Source: Shewanella sp. MBTL60-007
Lineage (GTDB): Bacteria > Pseudomonadota > Gammaproteobacteria > Enterobacterales > Shewanellaceae
DNA length: 64,000 nucleotides
Direction of reading: 5' to 3'
NCBI RefSeq assembly: GCF_019654915.1
Contig: NZ_BPET01000020.1
Span: forward strand, 1-64,000
Shown: piece by piece, positions 8,651-18,522 of the stretch
Layout of the letters: each line of letters begins with the position of its first letter
Numbering within the stretch: the stretch's first letter is position 1
Position numbers and translations under genes: made by a program
Notes under the pieces: generated by a model
The model's database searches: none
Told to the model about the DNA's origin: nothing
The model's input: only the letters and a program-made list of their open reading frames with translations

Positions 8651-11600
8651 TTACTTTTGACCTTCACAATGAAGGATCAAAAGGTTAAGTTCACGTAAGG
8701 CTACAGAGAACTTTGCAAACTCATGGCTTTGCGAAGTCTTAAAGTCAGCGAGCATATGGAACCAACGCTCCAATAAGCTCTGATTTGACTCAATCCATTC
8801 TGAAATGATCTTATTCGCATCACAGCTTTCAGTACAAGTTCTCAATACGACAGAACTAAGTGCACGCTGCTGCCAATCAAGCTCTTCTCTAAAGGCCGCT
8901 CTAGCAAGCGCTTGCCAGTGGTTCGAAACTGGTTGAGCACTGATTTGCTCTAGGAACCAATGTAAATCAACACTCGCTCCAAGCTTAAAGTAAGTTTCGG
9001 CCACTAGCGGAACTGGCTTGCTTTCAAGATCACAGATTTGGGCAATATCCAGCGCAGAGAATAAGGTGCTTACATTTGCGACAACCATGGCCACATCTTC
9101 TGGTACACCTTCATTAATCAACGCATTCGATTCAGCACGAATACCTTCGACTTCTTCGTTAACCATATATTGGTGAACGCTTGCCTTCAACTCATCAAAT
9201 ACTGGCTTGAAGAACTCAATCGTCTGTTCGATATTCAAGTTACGATTGCGATGACGCAAGAACCAACGACTCGCGCGGCGAATATTACGGCGTAACTGAT
9301 GCAGCATTTCACACTGTACAACAGCTGGAATGACGCCATTCAAATCTGTAATTGATTTAGTTAAATCTGCTAAACCAAACACTTCGCGTGCCATAGTATA
9401 ACAAATGGCAGCTTCCGCTACTGAGGCACCTGTCTCATCTTGCATACGTTGAACGAAATTAAGACCCATATCATTGACTAACTCATTTGCCAATGAAGTG
9501 GCTATAATTTCCCCTCTCAGTGGATGCGATGCCATATTTTCGATGTACTTTTCCTGTAACTGCTTAGGGAAGTACTCGATCAATAGCTGACTCAAGAAGC
9601 TATCTTCGGTGATCTCAGGAGTTAACAACTGCTCCTTTAACACCATCTTAGCGTAAGCAACTAAAACTGACAGTTCTGGTCTAGTTAATGACTTTCCGTT
9701 AACTAGACGGTCGGCCAACTCATCTTCATTTGGTAAGAACTCAAGTGCTCTATCTAGCTTACCCTCTTTTTCTAAGTGATGGATGAAACGAATTTGCTCT
9801 TTTAACTGCTCAGCACCGCGCACCTGAGTGACAGAAATTGTTCTGGTTTGATCTTTACAGTCCTGTAGAACAATACGGCTCACTTCATCGGTCATCTCTT
9901 CAAGCAAGCGGTTACGCTGTTTAAGCGTCATCTCGCCATCGGCAACCAGAGCATTAAGCAAAATCTTAATATTCACTTCGTTGTCAGAGCAATCAACACC
10001 GCCAACGTTATCAACGAAGTCAGTATTCATACGGCCGCCATTAGCACAGTACTCGATACGGCCTAGCTGGGTACAACCTAAGTTACCACCTTCACCAATA
10101 ATCTTTGCTTTAACTTCATTACCATTAACACGAATAGCATCGTTAGCACGGTCACCCACTTCGGCGTGAGATTCGCTTGTCGCCTTAACGTATGTACCAA
10201 TACCACCGTTCCAAATAAGGTCCACTTGCATCTTAAGTAACTCTTTAAGTAACTCAAGTGGTGTCATCGATGCTTTCTGGCTCCCCAACATCTTCTTCAT
10301 CTCTGCAGACAAAGGAATTGACTTAGCAGAGCGTAAAAATATGCCGCCGCCTTTGGAGATAAGCTCTTGGTTGTAGTCTTCCCAGCTTGAACGTGGCAGT
10401 GCGAACAAACGCTCACGCTCTTCATAACTGGTGGCAGCATCAGGATTTGGATCGATAAAGATATGCATATGGTTAAACGCTGCAACTAAGCGCGTATGCT
10501 TTGACAGCAACATACCATTACCAAACACGTCACCCGCCATATCACCGATGGCTAAACAGGTAAAATCGGTTGTTTGACAGTTAATGCCCATTTCACGGAA
10601 ATGGCGCTTAACCGACTCCCATGCACCACGCGCGGTAATGCCCATCTTCTTATGGTCATAACCGTTACTGCCACCCGATGCGAAGGCATCACCTAACCAG
10701 AAGTTATATTCGATGGCGATCTCGTTTGCGATATCAGAGAAAGTTGCCGTGCCCTTATCGGCTGCAACAACAAGATATGGATCATCCTCATCATGTCGAA
10801 CGACATTGTCAGGGGCGATCACTTCACCATTGATAATGTTGTCGCTGATATCGAGTAAACCACGAATAAATAAGCGGTAACATTCTTGCCCTTCAGCAAA
10901 GAATGCCTCACGACCACCGTCTGTTGGCAGCTGTTTACAAACGAAGCCACCTTTTGCACCAACAGGCACGATAACCGTATTTTTAACTTGCTGCGCCTTA
11001 ACTAAGCCTAGTACTTCGGTACGGAAGTCTTCACGTCTATCAGACCAGCGCAAGCCACCTCGAGCCACTTTACCACCACGAAGATGCACACCTTCAACAC
11101 GTGGCGAGTAAACAAAGATTTCGTACTTAGGCAGCGGCTTTGGCATCTCTGGGATCATAGCCGGTTCAAACTTGAACGAGATGTATGTTTTTGGTAGACC
11201 GCCTTCGGTTACCTGATAGAAGTTAGTACGATTTGTCGCATTAATAAGGTCAAGGTAACGACGAATGATACGGTCATCATCTAAGCTAGAAACGTCATCT
11301 AAGCGTAGATCAATCTGCTCAATAAACTTGTTTAACGTACGCGTTTTCAACTTAGGGTTGAACTTACGAATGTACATTTTAACTAGTAAATCAGCAATTT
11401 GAGGGTAACTTGCGAAAGTCTCTTCAATATAGGCTTGGCTAAATGTAGAATCGATTTGACGCATATATTTAGCGTAGGCACGAAGTACCGATACCTCTCG
11501 TCCAGTAAGGCCAGTAGAGAGAACAAGACGGTTAAAGCCATCATCTTCTAACTCTTTCTTCCATACATGAGACAAGGCCGTCTGGAAACGTTCTTGGCTA

Positions 11601-13495
11601 TCGGCCAAATCATCAGAGGCAACACCTTGAGTCGTCATCAAGAAGTCTAAAATCCAGAATGTTGCACCATCTGCGGTTTTAACTTCATAAGGCCTTTCAT
11701 TAATCACTCGTAAACCGAAGTTTTCAAGCATAGGCAACACATCTGAAAGATGGATCGGCTCATCCTTATGGAACAGCTTAAGTCGGACTTTATTGTCGTT
11801 TAACGCTGTTTCCTGAGGCTGATAAAACAACATACCCAACTTATGGTCATCATCAAGCGCTTCAAGGTGCTGAATATCCACAACTGCTGAGCTTGGCAAT
11901 ACATCTTCTTTATAGCTACGTGGGAATGCATCTACATAGCGCTTAATCAGGCTGTTACCTAGCTCTTCACCTTGGGCACTGAACACTGCGCTCGCTAGCT
12001 TGTCTTCCCAAGAGCGAGCCGCTTCGGTCAAATTATTCTCAATCGCTGCCACATCGACGTCCATATTATTATTGTCAACTTTGATGATGTAATGCGTTCT
12101 TGCCAAAGTAGACTCTGAAAAATAGGTGGTGAACTCCACATCTTCACTACTATTAAAGTGTTGCGCCAAAATACGCTGAGTATCTTCACGTAACTTGGTG
12201 TTATATCTATCTTTTGAGACGTAAACCAAGCATGAAAAGAATCGCCCAAAACCATCTTTACGAACAAACAGTTTTAGCTTGTCACGATCTTGCATCTCCA
12301 ACACGCCGTGAGCGATTGAGGCAAGTTGTTCAACACTGGCTTGGATTAATTCATCACGAGGCAGAGTCTCGAGAATATGCATTAGGGCTTTATAGTCGTG
12401 TGAACGTGGCGCTAAACCAGAACGATCCAATACGCGCTGAACTTTTTGCGCTAACAGTGGGATTTCACGTGGGCTGCGGTTATAAAGATTAGAGGCATAC
12501 AAACCGATGAATCTATCTTCACCAATTACATTACCTTGCTCATCGAAGCGTTTAACACCGATGTAATCGACATAAGCTGGACGGTGGACACGACTCTTCT
12601 CACTGCTCTTAGTCAATACCAATAGGCTGTTATCTAAGGCTTCTTTGCGTGCATTTTCCGAGAAGTTAGACAAAAGCAAACCTTTTTCGCTTTCTGCTTT
12701 TGTCGATTTACTCATCAAACCCAAACTGGTCGACTTATCAGCAACAAGTTCTAAGTCACCTTCCACTTTATGTAAGTCGTATCGGCGATAGCCGAGCAAG
12801 GTTAGATGATGATCATTAAGGTAAGAGAGGAAGTTTCTCGCTTCATTAAGCTCTTCCTTTGTACCGGGATAAGGACGATTTTCTAGCTCAGTGATTGTCT
12901 CACCAAGCTTTGCCGACATCGCTTCCCAATCGTTAACCGCTGCTGCAACATCGCCAATGACCGACTCAATCTCTGTAGTGAGAGCCTTGATATCGTCATC
13001 GCTACTTTGACGGTCGATCTCAATTAAAAACACAGCAACTTTATCGACGTTTTCTTGTTGCTCAGGGCTATAACTTACATGGGTTACCACGCCGTCTTTA
13101 CGCTCGATAGCCATCGGCGTATGCAGCATCATATGTGCGGTAATGCCTAAACGATTAATTGCCATTCCGACAGAATCAACCAAGAAAGGCATATCTGGCT
13201 GAATAATTTCAATGATCGAGTGGCTTGACTGCCAGCCATGCTTAGACTGACTAGGGTTAAACACTCTGATATGACCTTCCCCGACGGCGGTCTTATTCAG
13301 TGCGTTCCATTGACTTAAAACAGCGCCATATAGGTCACTGTCGTTACGCGCATTAAGGTCGTCTTTCGACATATGCGCATAGAGGCAGGTGGCGAACTGT
13401 TCTACTTGTTTAGCTTGTGAATTGGGTACTTTAGAGTGAATTAGGTTGACTACGTTTTCGAGCAGTACTGAAGGCATTGCATCTTTCAAGGCCAT
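8651..13495 (-). CDS. gdhB: NAD-specific glutamate dehydrogenase, large (180 kDa) class
   Basis: 1614 residues, the length of the GDH180 family (for example Pseudomonas aeruginosa GdhB). It deaminates glutamate to 2-oxoglutarate with NAD. A long N-terminal region of regulatory ACT-like segments covers roughly residues 1-700; the catalytic domain lies about 720-1230, with GLRWSDRREDFRTE followed by VPVGAKGGFVCK near residue 840. A helical C-terminal tail follows. TAAGG precedes the ATG by 8 bases. It appears to be a single gene; a terminator follows and a 12-bp palindrome lies about 80 bases upstream of the start. It is probably the catabolic route for amino-acid carbon, which suits Shewanella physiology. 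Confidence 0.95.
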   Translation of the reverse strand: MALKDAMPSVLLENVVNLIHSKVPNSQAKQVEQFATCLYAHMSKDDLNARNDSDLYGAVLSQWNALNKTAVGEGHIRVFNPSQSKHGWQSSHSIIEIIQPDMPFLVDSVGMAINRLGITAHMMLHTPMAIERKDGVVTHVSYSPEQQENVDKVAVFLIEIDRQSSDDDIKALTTEIESVIGDVAAAVNDWEAMSAKLGETITELENRPYPGTKEELNEARNFLSYLNDHHLTLLGYRRYDLHKVEGDLELVADKSTSLGLMSKSTKAESEKGLLLSNFSENARKEALDNSLLVLTKSSEKSRVHRPAYVDYIGVKRFDEQGNVIGEDRFIGLYASNLYNRSPREIPLLAQKVQRVLDRSGLAPRSHDYKALMHILETLPRDELIQASVEQLASIAHGVLEMQDRDKLKLFVRKDGFGRFFSCLVYVSKDRYNTKLREDTQRILAQHFNSSEDVEFTTYFSESTLARTHYIIKVDNNNMDVDVAAIENNLTEAARSWEDKLASAVFSAQGEELGNSLIKRYVDAFPRSYKEDVLPSSAVVDIQHLEALDDDHKLGMLFYQPQETALNDNKVRLKLFHKDEPIHLSDVLPMLENFGLRVINERPYEVKTADGATFWILDFLMTTQGVASDDLADSQERFQTALSHVWKKELEDDGFNRLVLSTGLTGREVSVLRAYAKYMRQIDSTFSQAYIEETFASYPQIADLLVKMYIRKFNPKLKTRTLNKFIEQIDLRLDDVSSLDDDRIIRRYLDLINATNRTNFYQVTEGGLPKTYISFKFEPAMIPEMPKPLPKYEIFVYSPRVEGVHLRGGKVARGGLRWSDRREDFRTEVLGLVKAQQVKNTVIVPVGAKGGFVCKQLPTDGGREAFFAEGQECYRLFIRGLLDISDNIINGEVIAPDNVVRHDEDDPYLVVAADKGTATFSDIANEIAIEYNFWLGDAFASGGSNGYDHKKMGITARGAWESVKRHFREMGINCQTTDFTCLAIGDMAGDVFGNGMLLSKHTRLVAAFNHMHIFIDPNPDAATSYEERERLFALPRSSWEDYNQELISKGGGIFLRSAKSIPLSAEMKKMLGSQKASMTPLELLKELLKMQVDLIWNGGIGTYVKATSESHAEVGDRANDAIRVNGNEVKAKIIGEGGNLGCTQLGRIEYCANGGRMNTDFVDNVGGVDCSDNEVNIKILLNALVADGEMTLKQRNRLLEEMTDEVSRIVLQDCKDQTRTISVTQVRGAEQLKEQIRFIHHLEKEGKLDRALEFLPNEDELADRLVNGKSLTRPELSVLVAYAKMVLKEQLLTPEITEDSFLSQLLIEYFPKQLQEKYIENMASHPLRGEIIATSLANELVNDMGLNFVQRMQDETGASVAEAAICYTMAREVFGLADLTKSITDLNGVIPAVVQCEMLHQLRRNIRRASRWFLRHRNRNLNIEQTIEFFKPVFDELKASVHQYMVNEEVEGIRAESNALINEGVPEDVAMVVANVSTLFSALDIAQICDLESKPVPLVAETYFKLGASVDLHWFLEQISAQPVSNHWQALARAAFREELDWQQRALSSVVLRTCTESCDANKIISEWIESNQSLLERWFHMLADFKTSQSHEFAKFSVALRELNLLILHCEGQK

Positions 13496-13555
13496 GTTGC
13501 TATTTCCTTAGGGGCTATGGCAGCGCTTTTTAATTTTTATGGATGCTTCGTAAAC

Positions 13556-13586
13556 TGACCTGAGCCTATTTCTGTGACCTAGGTCA
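13556..13586. promoter_or_regulatory. candidate operator upstream of gdhB
   Basis: A perfect 12-bp palindrome TGACCTAGGTCA (13575-13586) is preceded by a further half-site TGACCT at 13556-13561, 19 bases (about two turns) away. It lies 60-90 bases before the gdhB start. I do not recognise the motif. Confidence 0.35.
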
Positions 13587-13720
13587 TAGCGCGAAGTTTA
13601 TTACTAAATCCCCTTCATTTCGAGAACTATTTTAGTGGTACAGCCTCCAAAAATGGCCCTAACCTCGAATTTTCTCCTTATATATGAAATAACAATCGGT
13701 AAGAACGTTTTTTTATGCAT

Positions 13721-13744
13721 AAAAAAAAAGGAGCTAACGCTCCT
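13721..13744 (-). terminator. terminator of the MMPL envelope cassette
   Basis: On the minus strand AGGAGC-GTTA-GCTCCT is followed by a run of eight T, 12 bases after the stop of the MMPL gene. Confidence 0.85.
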
Positions 13745-13756
13745 CTTTTATCTGTT

Positions 13757-16060
13757 CTACTTGGGCTGCCGCCAAAACATAGCGGCTATCGCTGGCAAGA
13801 TAATTATGGCTCCGAGCATATTTACCAAAAACATGAATGTGAGCAAGATCCCCATATCCATTTGGAACTTAAGAGCCGAGAGGAACCAAGTACTGACACC
13901 TATCGCTAATGTAAGCCCTGTGAAAATAACGGCGCTACCACGTTCGACTAGCGCTTCATAATATGCTTGTTTTACAGGCATACCATCTCGTAAACGCACG
14001 GCCATTGTCGACAAAATATAGATCCCGTAGTCAACACCAATCCCCACACCCAGTGCTATCACTGGCAAGGTGCTCACCGCTAGGCCAATATCAAGCTGAG
14101 TCATTAATGCTTGAGCTAAGGTTGATACAACATACAGAGGTAAAATCACTGCAATAGTTGCTCTCAATGAACGGAAACTGATTAGACAGAGAAAGAAAAC
14201 GGCGCCATATACATATAACATCATAGGTAGCTGAGCCTCAGCTACAGCTTCATTGGTTGCCGCCATCACTCCAACAGGACCCGATGCCAACTTAAACTGA
14301 ATTTTATCTGTATCCATCTGCTGTTGAAGCTGGTTCACTTTATCGATAACCACTTCAATGGTTTCAGCCTTATGATCTTTTAGGAACAGATACACAGGCA
14401 TAACCGAACAATCGCTGTTAAGAAGCCCTGATGTTGTAGGAACCTGGCCTACCGCCTGCACTAAGCTAGCTGTCGTTCGGGGCAGAACGCTCCACTTAGG
14501 GTTACCCTCATTGAAACCTGAGTTAACACGTTTTGCTACCGATGCCAAACTCGCTGTCGACTCAACGCCAGGTGTGTTACTGACCTGCCACTCGAACTCA
14601 TCTATTTGAGTCAGCACCGAGTGATAGGTACAAGCCTCTGGAAAAGCCTCTACAATAACTGTCATCACATCGGTTGTGATTGAGAACTTATCGGTAATAA
14701 AGAAAGTATCTTGATTATAACGAGAGTCAAGATGCAGCGCAGGCGCACCACCTTGCAGATCGCCAACCTTCATCTTATTCGCCTGCTGTAATCCTGCCGC
14801 ATACAAAGCTGCAGTGATCAATAACACCCAAACCGCATATTTTGGTGTTGCGAAATTTGAAAGCTTCAGCCAGATATCATTAATAGGATTGGGTTTGTTC
14901 TCTGGCTTTGGTTCAACATGGGTAAAAGAGATCACTAACGGCAAGAGCACCAAGTTAGTTAAGATGATAACTGCCACACCTAAGGATGCAGAAATTGCCA
15001 GTTCGCGAATGATCCCAATATCAATTGCCAGCAGGGTCATAAAACCTATGGTGTCTGATAGTAAGGCGACACCACCAGGGATCAATAGGCTTCGAAATGC
15101 GAGTGCTGACGCTGCCTTTGTAGTTTGCCCATCGGTAACGCGCCTTCTAACCGCGTTGATCATCTGTACGCTATGACTAACGCCTATCGCAAACACCAAG
15201 AACGGAATAAGAATAGACATTGGGTCTAAACCAAACCCGACAACCGTAAGTAAACCTAACTGCCAAACCACCGCTATCAAACTACAAAGCAGTGGTAAAA
15301 TAGTCAGCACAACCGACTTGGAAAAGTAGTAAACCATCACAGCAGTAACTAGGATCGCGATCAGGAAAAATAGCAATACACCTTTTGCGCCATCCGCAAC
15401 ATCGCCAGCCATCTTGGCGAAACCTATGATATGGATCTTTATCCCATCGGCTTCATACTGCTCACGTAACTGCTTTTCTAACTGTTCGGCAAACGCTAGC
15501 GTATCAAGTGCCTCGCCAGTTTGTGGGTCGAAATCCATTAACTGGGCGCTAACCATAGCTGCTGAATAGTCCTCAGCAATTAAACGGCCAACGATGCCCG
15601 CTTTCTCAATATTGCCACGAACAACCTTTAACCCCTGCTCAGTGGTTGTGAAATCCGCAGGGATCACAGGTCCGCCAGCAAACCCATCTTCAACGACTTC
15701 GGTAAAACGGGTAGAGGGTGAAAATAGAGACTTAACCTGCGCACGATCCACTCCAGGGATAAAGAACAACTGATCATGTACATTCTTGAGTGCATCGAAG
15801 AAGTTGGCATTAAAAATATTACCGCTAGTGTCTTCTACCGCCACCATGATGCTATTCGCACCACCAAATTGTTTTTGGTGCTTCAGGTACGTCTGCATAT
15901 AGCTATGGTTAAGAGGGATATTTTTTACAAACGCAGCATCCATTTTAAGATTACTCGCCTGCATCCCAAGGAAGATTGTCGCTAGTGCAAAAAGAAATAT
16001 GACAAATGCTCTATGACGAAATAGATAAGATTCGAATCCATTAACTAATTTATCTAACAT
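13757..16060 (-). CDS. MMPL/RND-superfamily transporter (HAE3-like)
   Basis: 767 residues with RND topology: one membrane helix near residue 17-37, a large periplasmic domain to about 225, then a block of five or so helices to about 385. The second half repeats the plan, with a helix at about 405, a periplasmic domain, and helices from 625 to the C-terminus. Motifs GFGLDPMSILIPFLVFAIGV and VIALGVGIGVDYGIYI match MMPL and hydrophobe-exporter families. It is half the size of AcrB-type pumps. It is the last gene of a four-gene cassette, 12 bases after the Ycf48-like gene. The substrate is unknown; sterol, lipid or hydrocarbon-like cargo is the family expectation. Confidence 0.85.
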   Translation of the reverse strand: MLDKLVNGFESYLFRHRAFVIFLFALATIFLGMQASNLKMDAAFVKNIPLNHSYMQTYLKHQKQFGGANSIMVAVEDTSGNIFNANFFDALKNVHDQLFFIPGVDRAQVKSLFSPSTRFTEVVEDGFAGGPVIPADFTTTEQGLKVVRGNIEKAGIVGRLIAEDYSAAMVSAQLMDFDPQTGEALDTLAFAEQLEKQLREQYEADGIKIHIIGFAKMAGDVADGAKGVLLFFLIAILVTAVMVYYFSKSVVLTILPLLCSLIAVVWQLGLLTVVGFGLDPMSILIPFLVFAIGVSHSVQMINAVRRRVTDGQTTKAASALAFRSLLIPGGVALLSDTIGFMTLLAIDIGIIRELAISASLGVAVIILTNLVLLPLVISFTHVEPKPENKPNPINDIWLKLSNFATPKYAVWVLLITAALYAAGLQQANKMKVGDLQGGAPALHLDSRYNQDTFFITDKFSITTDVMTVIVEAFPEACTYHSVLTQIDEFEWQVSNTPGVESTASLASVAKRVNSGFNEGNPKWSVLPRTTASLVQAVGQVPTTSGLLNSDCSVMPVYLFLKDHKAETIEVVIDKVNQLQQQMDTDKIQFKLASGPVGVMAATNEAVAEAQLPMMLYVYGAVFFLCLISFRSLRATIAVILPLYVVSTLAQALMTQLDIGLAVSTLPVIALGVGIGVDYGIYILSTMAVRLRDGMPVKQAYYEALVERGSAVIFTGLTLAIGVSTWFLSALKFQMDMGILLTFMFLVNMLGAIIILPAIAAMFWRQPK

Positions 16061-16072
16061 AGTAAGGTCCTA

Positions 16073-17089
16073 TTATTTTTGTTCTAATTTGATGAGACCT
16101 TTATTGCCCGCCACCCATAAGTTTCCTTTTGAGTCTTCAGCAATCGCGACTAGGTTTTCCCCCTGACGCTGCTCTACAAGTTGACTTTCACCTGTTACAG
16201 ATATGTCGATAATAACGCCTGCATTACCCACTAATCGCAACATACCTTCACCAAGCCTAATTCCTGCATTTATCGTTGAATCAACTGGTAAGCTAACCCT
16301 TTGCCAATCTGTTAAGCCTAAATCGGATTTAAACACATTACCCCTAAGGCCCATGACAAATGCGGTATCATCTACCACTGCGGCATTAAACAAAGAGCCT
16401 TCATAGATAAAGTCTTGCTTTAGCCAGTTGTGGCCTTGATCAGTTGAGGTAGCAACGAGACCTAACTCCCCCACCATAATGAGAGTATCCTCTGTTGCGT
16501 GAATAATACGGTTAAAGTGCGGCAGTAATGTGCTCCTCTCTGAAAGGTAAAGCGCTTCATCCTCGGCTTTAAGCTCTTCCAAATAGGCGATATCCTCTTC
16601 AAAAAGGAGCTCTTGGTGGTATTCACTATTCCATGTTTGGCCGCCGTCATTGGTGCGGTAAAATAAACCGTAGGCACCTACCGCAATACCATGTTGCTCT
16701 GTAAAAAATAGAATATCTAAGAAAGGTTTCTCTATCTCTTGAGACTGCATCTGCAGCTGCCAAGACTTCCCGCCATCATCGCTGTGGAGTATGGTCGCGT
16801 CATGACCCACGGCCCAGCCCTTATCGGGTGTGATAAAAAAGGCCTTAGTCAACAAGGCTTGTGTTGGCGTATTGACCTGTTTCCAAGAATCTTGATAAAT
16901 GAATGCGTGACCTCGATCGCCAACGGCAACCAAAGTCTGTTGATTATTTACGATGTCTAAGACTAAAGAGTTCGCAGCAAGAGGCTGAATTTGTTGTTCT
17001 AATCTATTCTCTTGTGCCAGTACAGGAAATGCCTGAGAAAGACTCACTAAACTCAATATTGAGACAAATCGAAGCATGCTAAACGACAT
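16073..17089 (-). CDS. Ycf48-like beta-propeller protein, exported
   Basis: 338 residues with a Sec signal peptide ending near VLAQE (residue 26). Repeated blades such as GWAVGHDATILHSDDGGKSW, GIAVGAYGLFYRTNDGGQTW and WVAGNKGLI carry the BNR/Asp-box pattern (TxDGGxxW) of Ycf48/Hcf136-type propellers. In non-photosynthetic bacteria such proteins occur with MMPL permeases and probably scaffold an envelope complex. It starts 50 bases after the DUF1329 gene, beyond an intercistronic hairpin, and is followed 12 bases later by the MMPL gene. Confidence 0.85.
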   Translation of the reverse strand: MSFSMLRFVSILSLVSLSQAFPVLAQENRLEQQIQPLAANSLVLDIVNNQQTLVAVGDRGHAFIYQDSWKQVNTPTQALLTKAFFITPDKGWAVGHDATILHSDDGGKSWQLQMQSQEIEKPFLDILFFTEQHGIAVGAYGLFYRTNDGGQTWNSEYHQELLFEEDIAYLEELKAEDEALYLSERSTLLPHFNRIIHATEDTLIMVGELGLVATSTDQGHNWLKQDFIYEGSLFNAAVVDDTAFVMGLRGNVFKSDLGLTDWQRVSLPVDSTINAGIRLGEGMLRLVGNAGVIIDISVTGESQLVEQRQGENLVAIAEDSKGNLWVAGNKGLIKLEQK

Positions 17090-17110
17090 ACAGACTTCCT
17101 TTAAAATAGT

Positions 17111-17128
17111 GAGGGGCTTTCGCCCCTC
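17111..17128 (-). terminator. intercistronic hairpin between DUF1329 and Ycf48-like genes
   Basis: On the minus strand GAGGGGC-GAAA-GCCCCTC is a 7-bp GC-rich stem closed by a GNRA tetraloop. Only a weak T-rich stretch (ACTATTTTA) follows. It probably attenuates or stabilises the upstream message rather than ending transcription fully. Confidence 0.55.
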
Positions 17129-17139
17129 TACAAGCTGGT

Positions 17140-18504
17140 TTAACGAATACCTGCACGGCGTAATGCCGCCGGAGTGAAGTTAGCTTCACTCAACTTGGCA
17201 TCGAAGTCATACATACGGCCTTCATTATCTAAGCCCATCGCGATATAGCGACGTGATTGAAGATCATGGAATACTTCTAAAGTGCTCCACTGAGTAGGAA
17301 CTTCGTAGTAGTTTAGGCCATGGGCAATCGCAACTCGGTAAAGCTCATCTCGGTTATCATATAGATCCGCGACAGACACCTGCCATGAGTCCTCATCGAT
17401 ATAGAAAGTACGTGTCTTATAGATATGACGCATGCCCTCTTTCAACGTCGCCTTAACCACCCAAACACGGTGCTTCTCATAGCGGACATATTCTGGATTG
17501 ATATGACCAGGCGTGATGATCTGCTTATACTCAAGCTTATCTGAGTGAAGCTTGTAATCATTGTATGGGATGTAAAGCTCTTGCTTACCAATTAACTCCC
17601 AGTTGTAACGTACTGGAGAGCCATTAAACATATCAAAATCATCGGTTGTTCTTAGGCCGTCAGATACAGTACCGGGCGTATCAAATGCGACATTAGGTGC
17701 TTTACGGACGCGGCGCTGGCCCGTGTTATAGGTCCAAGCTTGGCGTGGAAGCTTCTCTTGGTCCATCGTCTCTTTTACTAGCAGTGCAGTACCCGCTAAG
17801 CGGGCTGGCTGGGTAACAACTTGCTTAAAGAAGAACAATGTATTGTCTTTTGAAAGCTTATCTAGTGTCATCTCTGGACGAGAGTATTGAAAGCGGATCT
17901 CTTCGGCAGTCTCAACCAAAGTGTAGCTACCGCCAGCAGTTGGTGCAGCTTGGCTTCGCGACGTCTTAATATCTATGCCACGGAAACGTAAAACGTGATT
18001 CCAAATCACCTCCAAACCGTTTTCAGGTATAGGGAATGGAACACCAATTGACGCTCCCTTAATCCCATTACCACCGTCAATAAGCTCAGCGCGAGTCGCG
18101 TTTTCTTTAGTTGCATCATAAACAAACTGAGGCACTGAAGCAGAACGGCGGGTCTTATAAACATTCATTTTGAATGTTTCTGGATATAGCTCAAACAACT
18201 TGATCTGCCCATCTGATAAATACTCTTTGTACTTATCTTTATTGGCATTAGTAATCGTAAATTCGATTTTATCTTCGGGGAAAGGATCAAGGTGATGCAT
18301 TCCTTTACTGTAACCCGCAACAGGTTTTGTAATGCCACCATCCCATGCAGGGATAGAACCATCGGCATTCGCCGCCTTCTCTCCACCTAACGGGGTTAAC
18401 TCAGTACCTAGTTTTGCAGCATCTGCTTCAGACACTTTAGCCAAAGCACTTGGTGCGCTTAAAGCAAACATCACTGCTACAGGCAATATCGCAAGTTTAT
18501 TCAT
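17140..18504 (-). CDS. DUF1329 periplasmic protein (LolA/LolB-like fold family)
   Basis: 454 residues with a signal peptide cleaved after ALA (residue 22). The mature start VSEADAAKLGTELTPLGGEKAANADGSIPAWDGGI is cut short here to its key blocks: LTPLGGE and IPAWDGGI are hallmarks of DUF1329. The C-terminal half contains RVWVVKATLK and RTFYIDEDSW, seen in LolB-type lipid-binding barrels. By analogy it could carry a hydrophobic ligand across the periplasm between the MMPL permease and the DUF1302 outer-membrane protein. It lies 18 bases after the DUF1302 gene. Confidence 0.85.
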   Translation of the reverse strand: MNKLAILPVAVMFALSAPSALAKVSEADAAKLGTELTPLGGEKAANADGSIPAWDGGITKPVAGYSKGMHHLDPFPEDKIEFTITNANKDKYKEYLSDGQIKLFELYPETFKMNVYKTRRSASVPQFVYDATKENATRAELIDGGNGIKGASIGVPFPIPENGLEVIWNHVLRFRGIDIKTSRSQAAPTAGGSYTLVETAEEIRFQYSRPEMTLDKLSKDNTLFFFKQVVTQPARLAGTALLVKETMDQEKLPRQAWTYNTGQRRVRKAPNVAFDTPGTVSDGLRTTDDFDMFNGSPVRYNWELIGKQELYIPYNDYKLHSDKLEYKQIITPGHINPEYVRYEKHRVWVVKATLKEGMRHIYKTRTFYIDEDSWQVSVADLYDNRDELYRVAIAHGLNYYEVPTQWSTLEVFHDLQSRRYIAMGLDNEGRMYDFDAKLSEANFTPAALRRAGIR

Positions 18505-18522
18505 TGTTATTGTCCTTGTGAT

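Noticed and set aside
12214-12492. 92-codon plus-strand frame inside gdhB
   Set aside because: Lies wholly antisense to conserved coding sequence; no start signal or homology.
14814-15176. 120-codon plus-strand frame inside the MMPL gene
   Set aside because: Antisense shadow of membrane-helix codons; no start signal or family.
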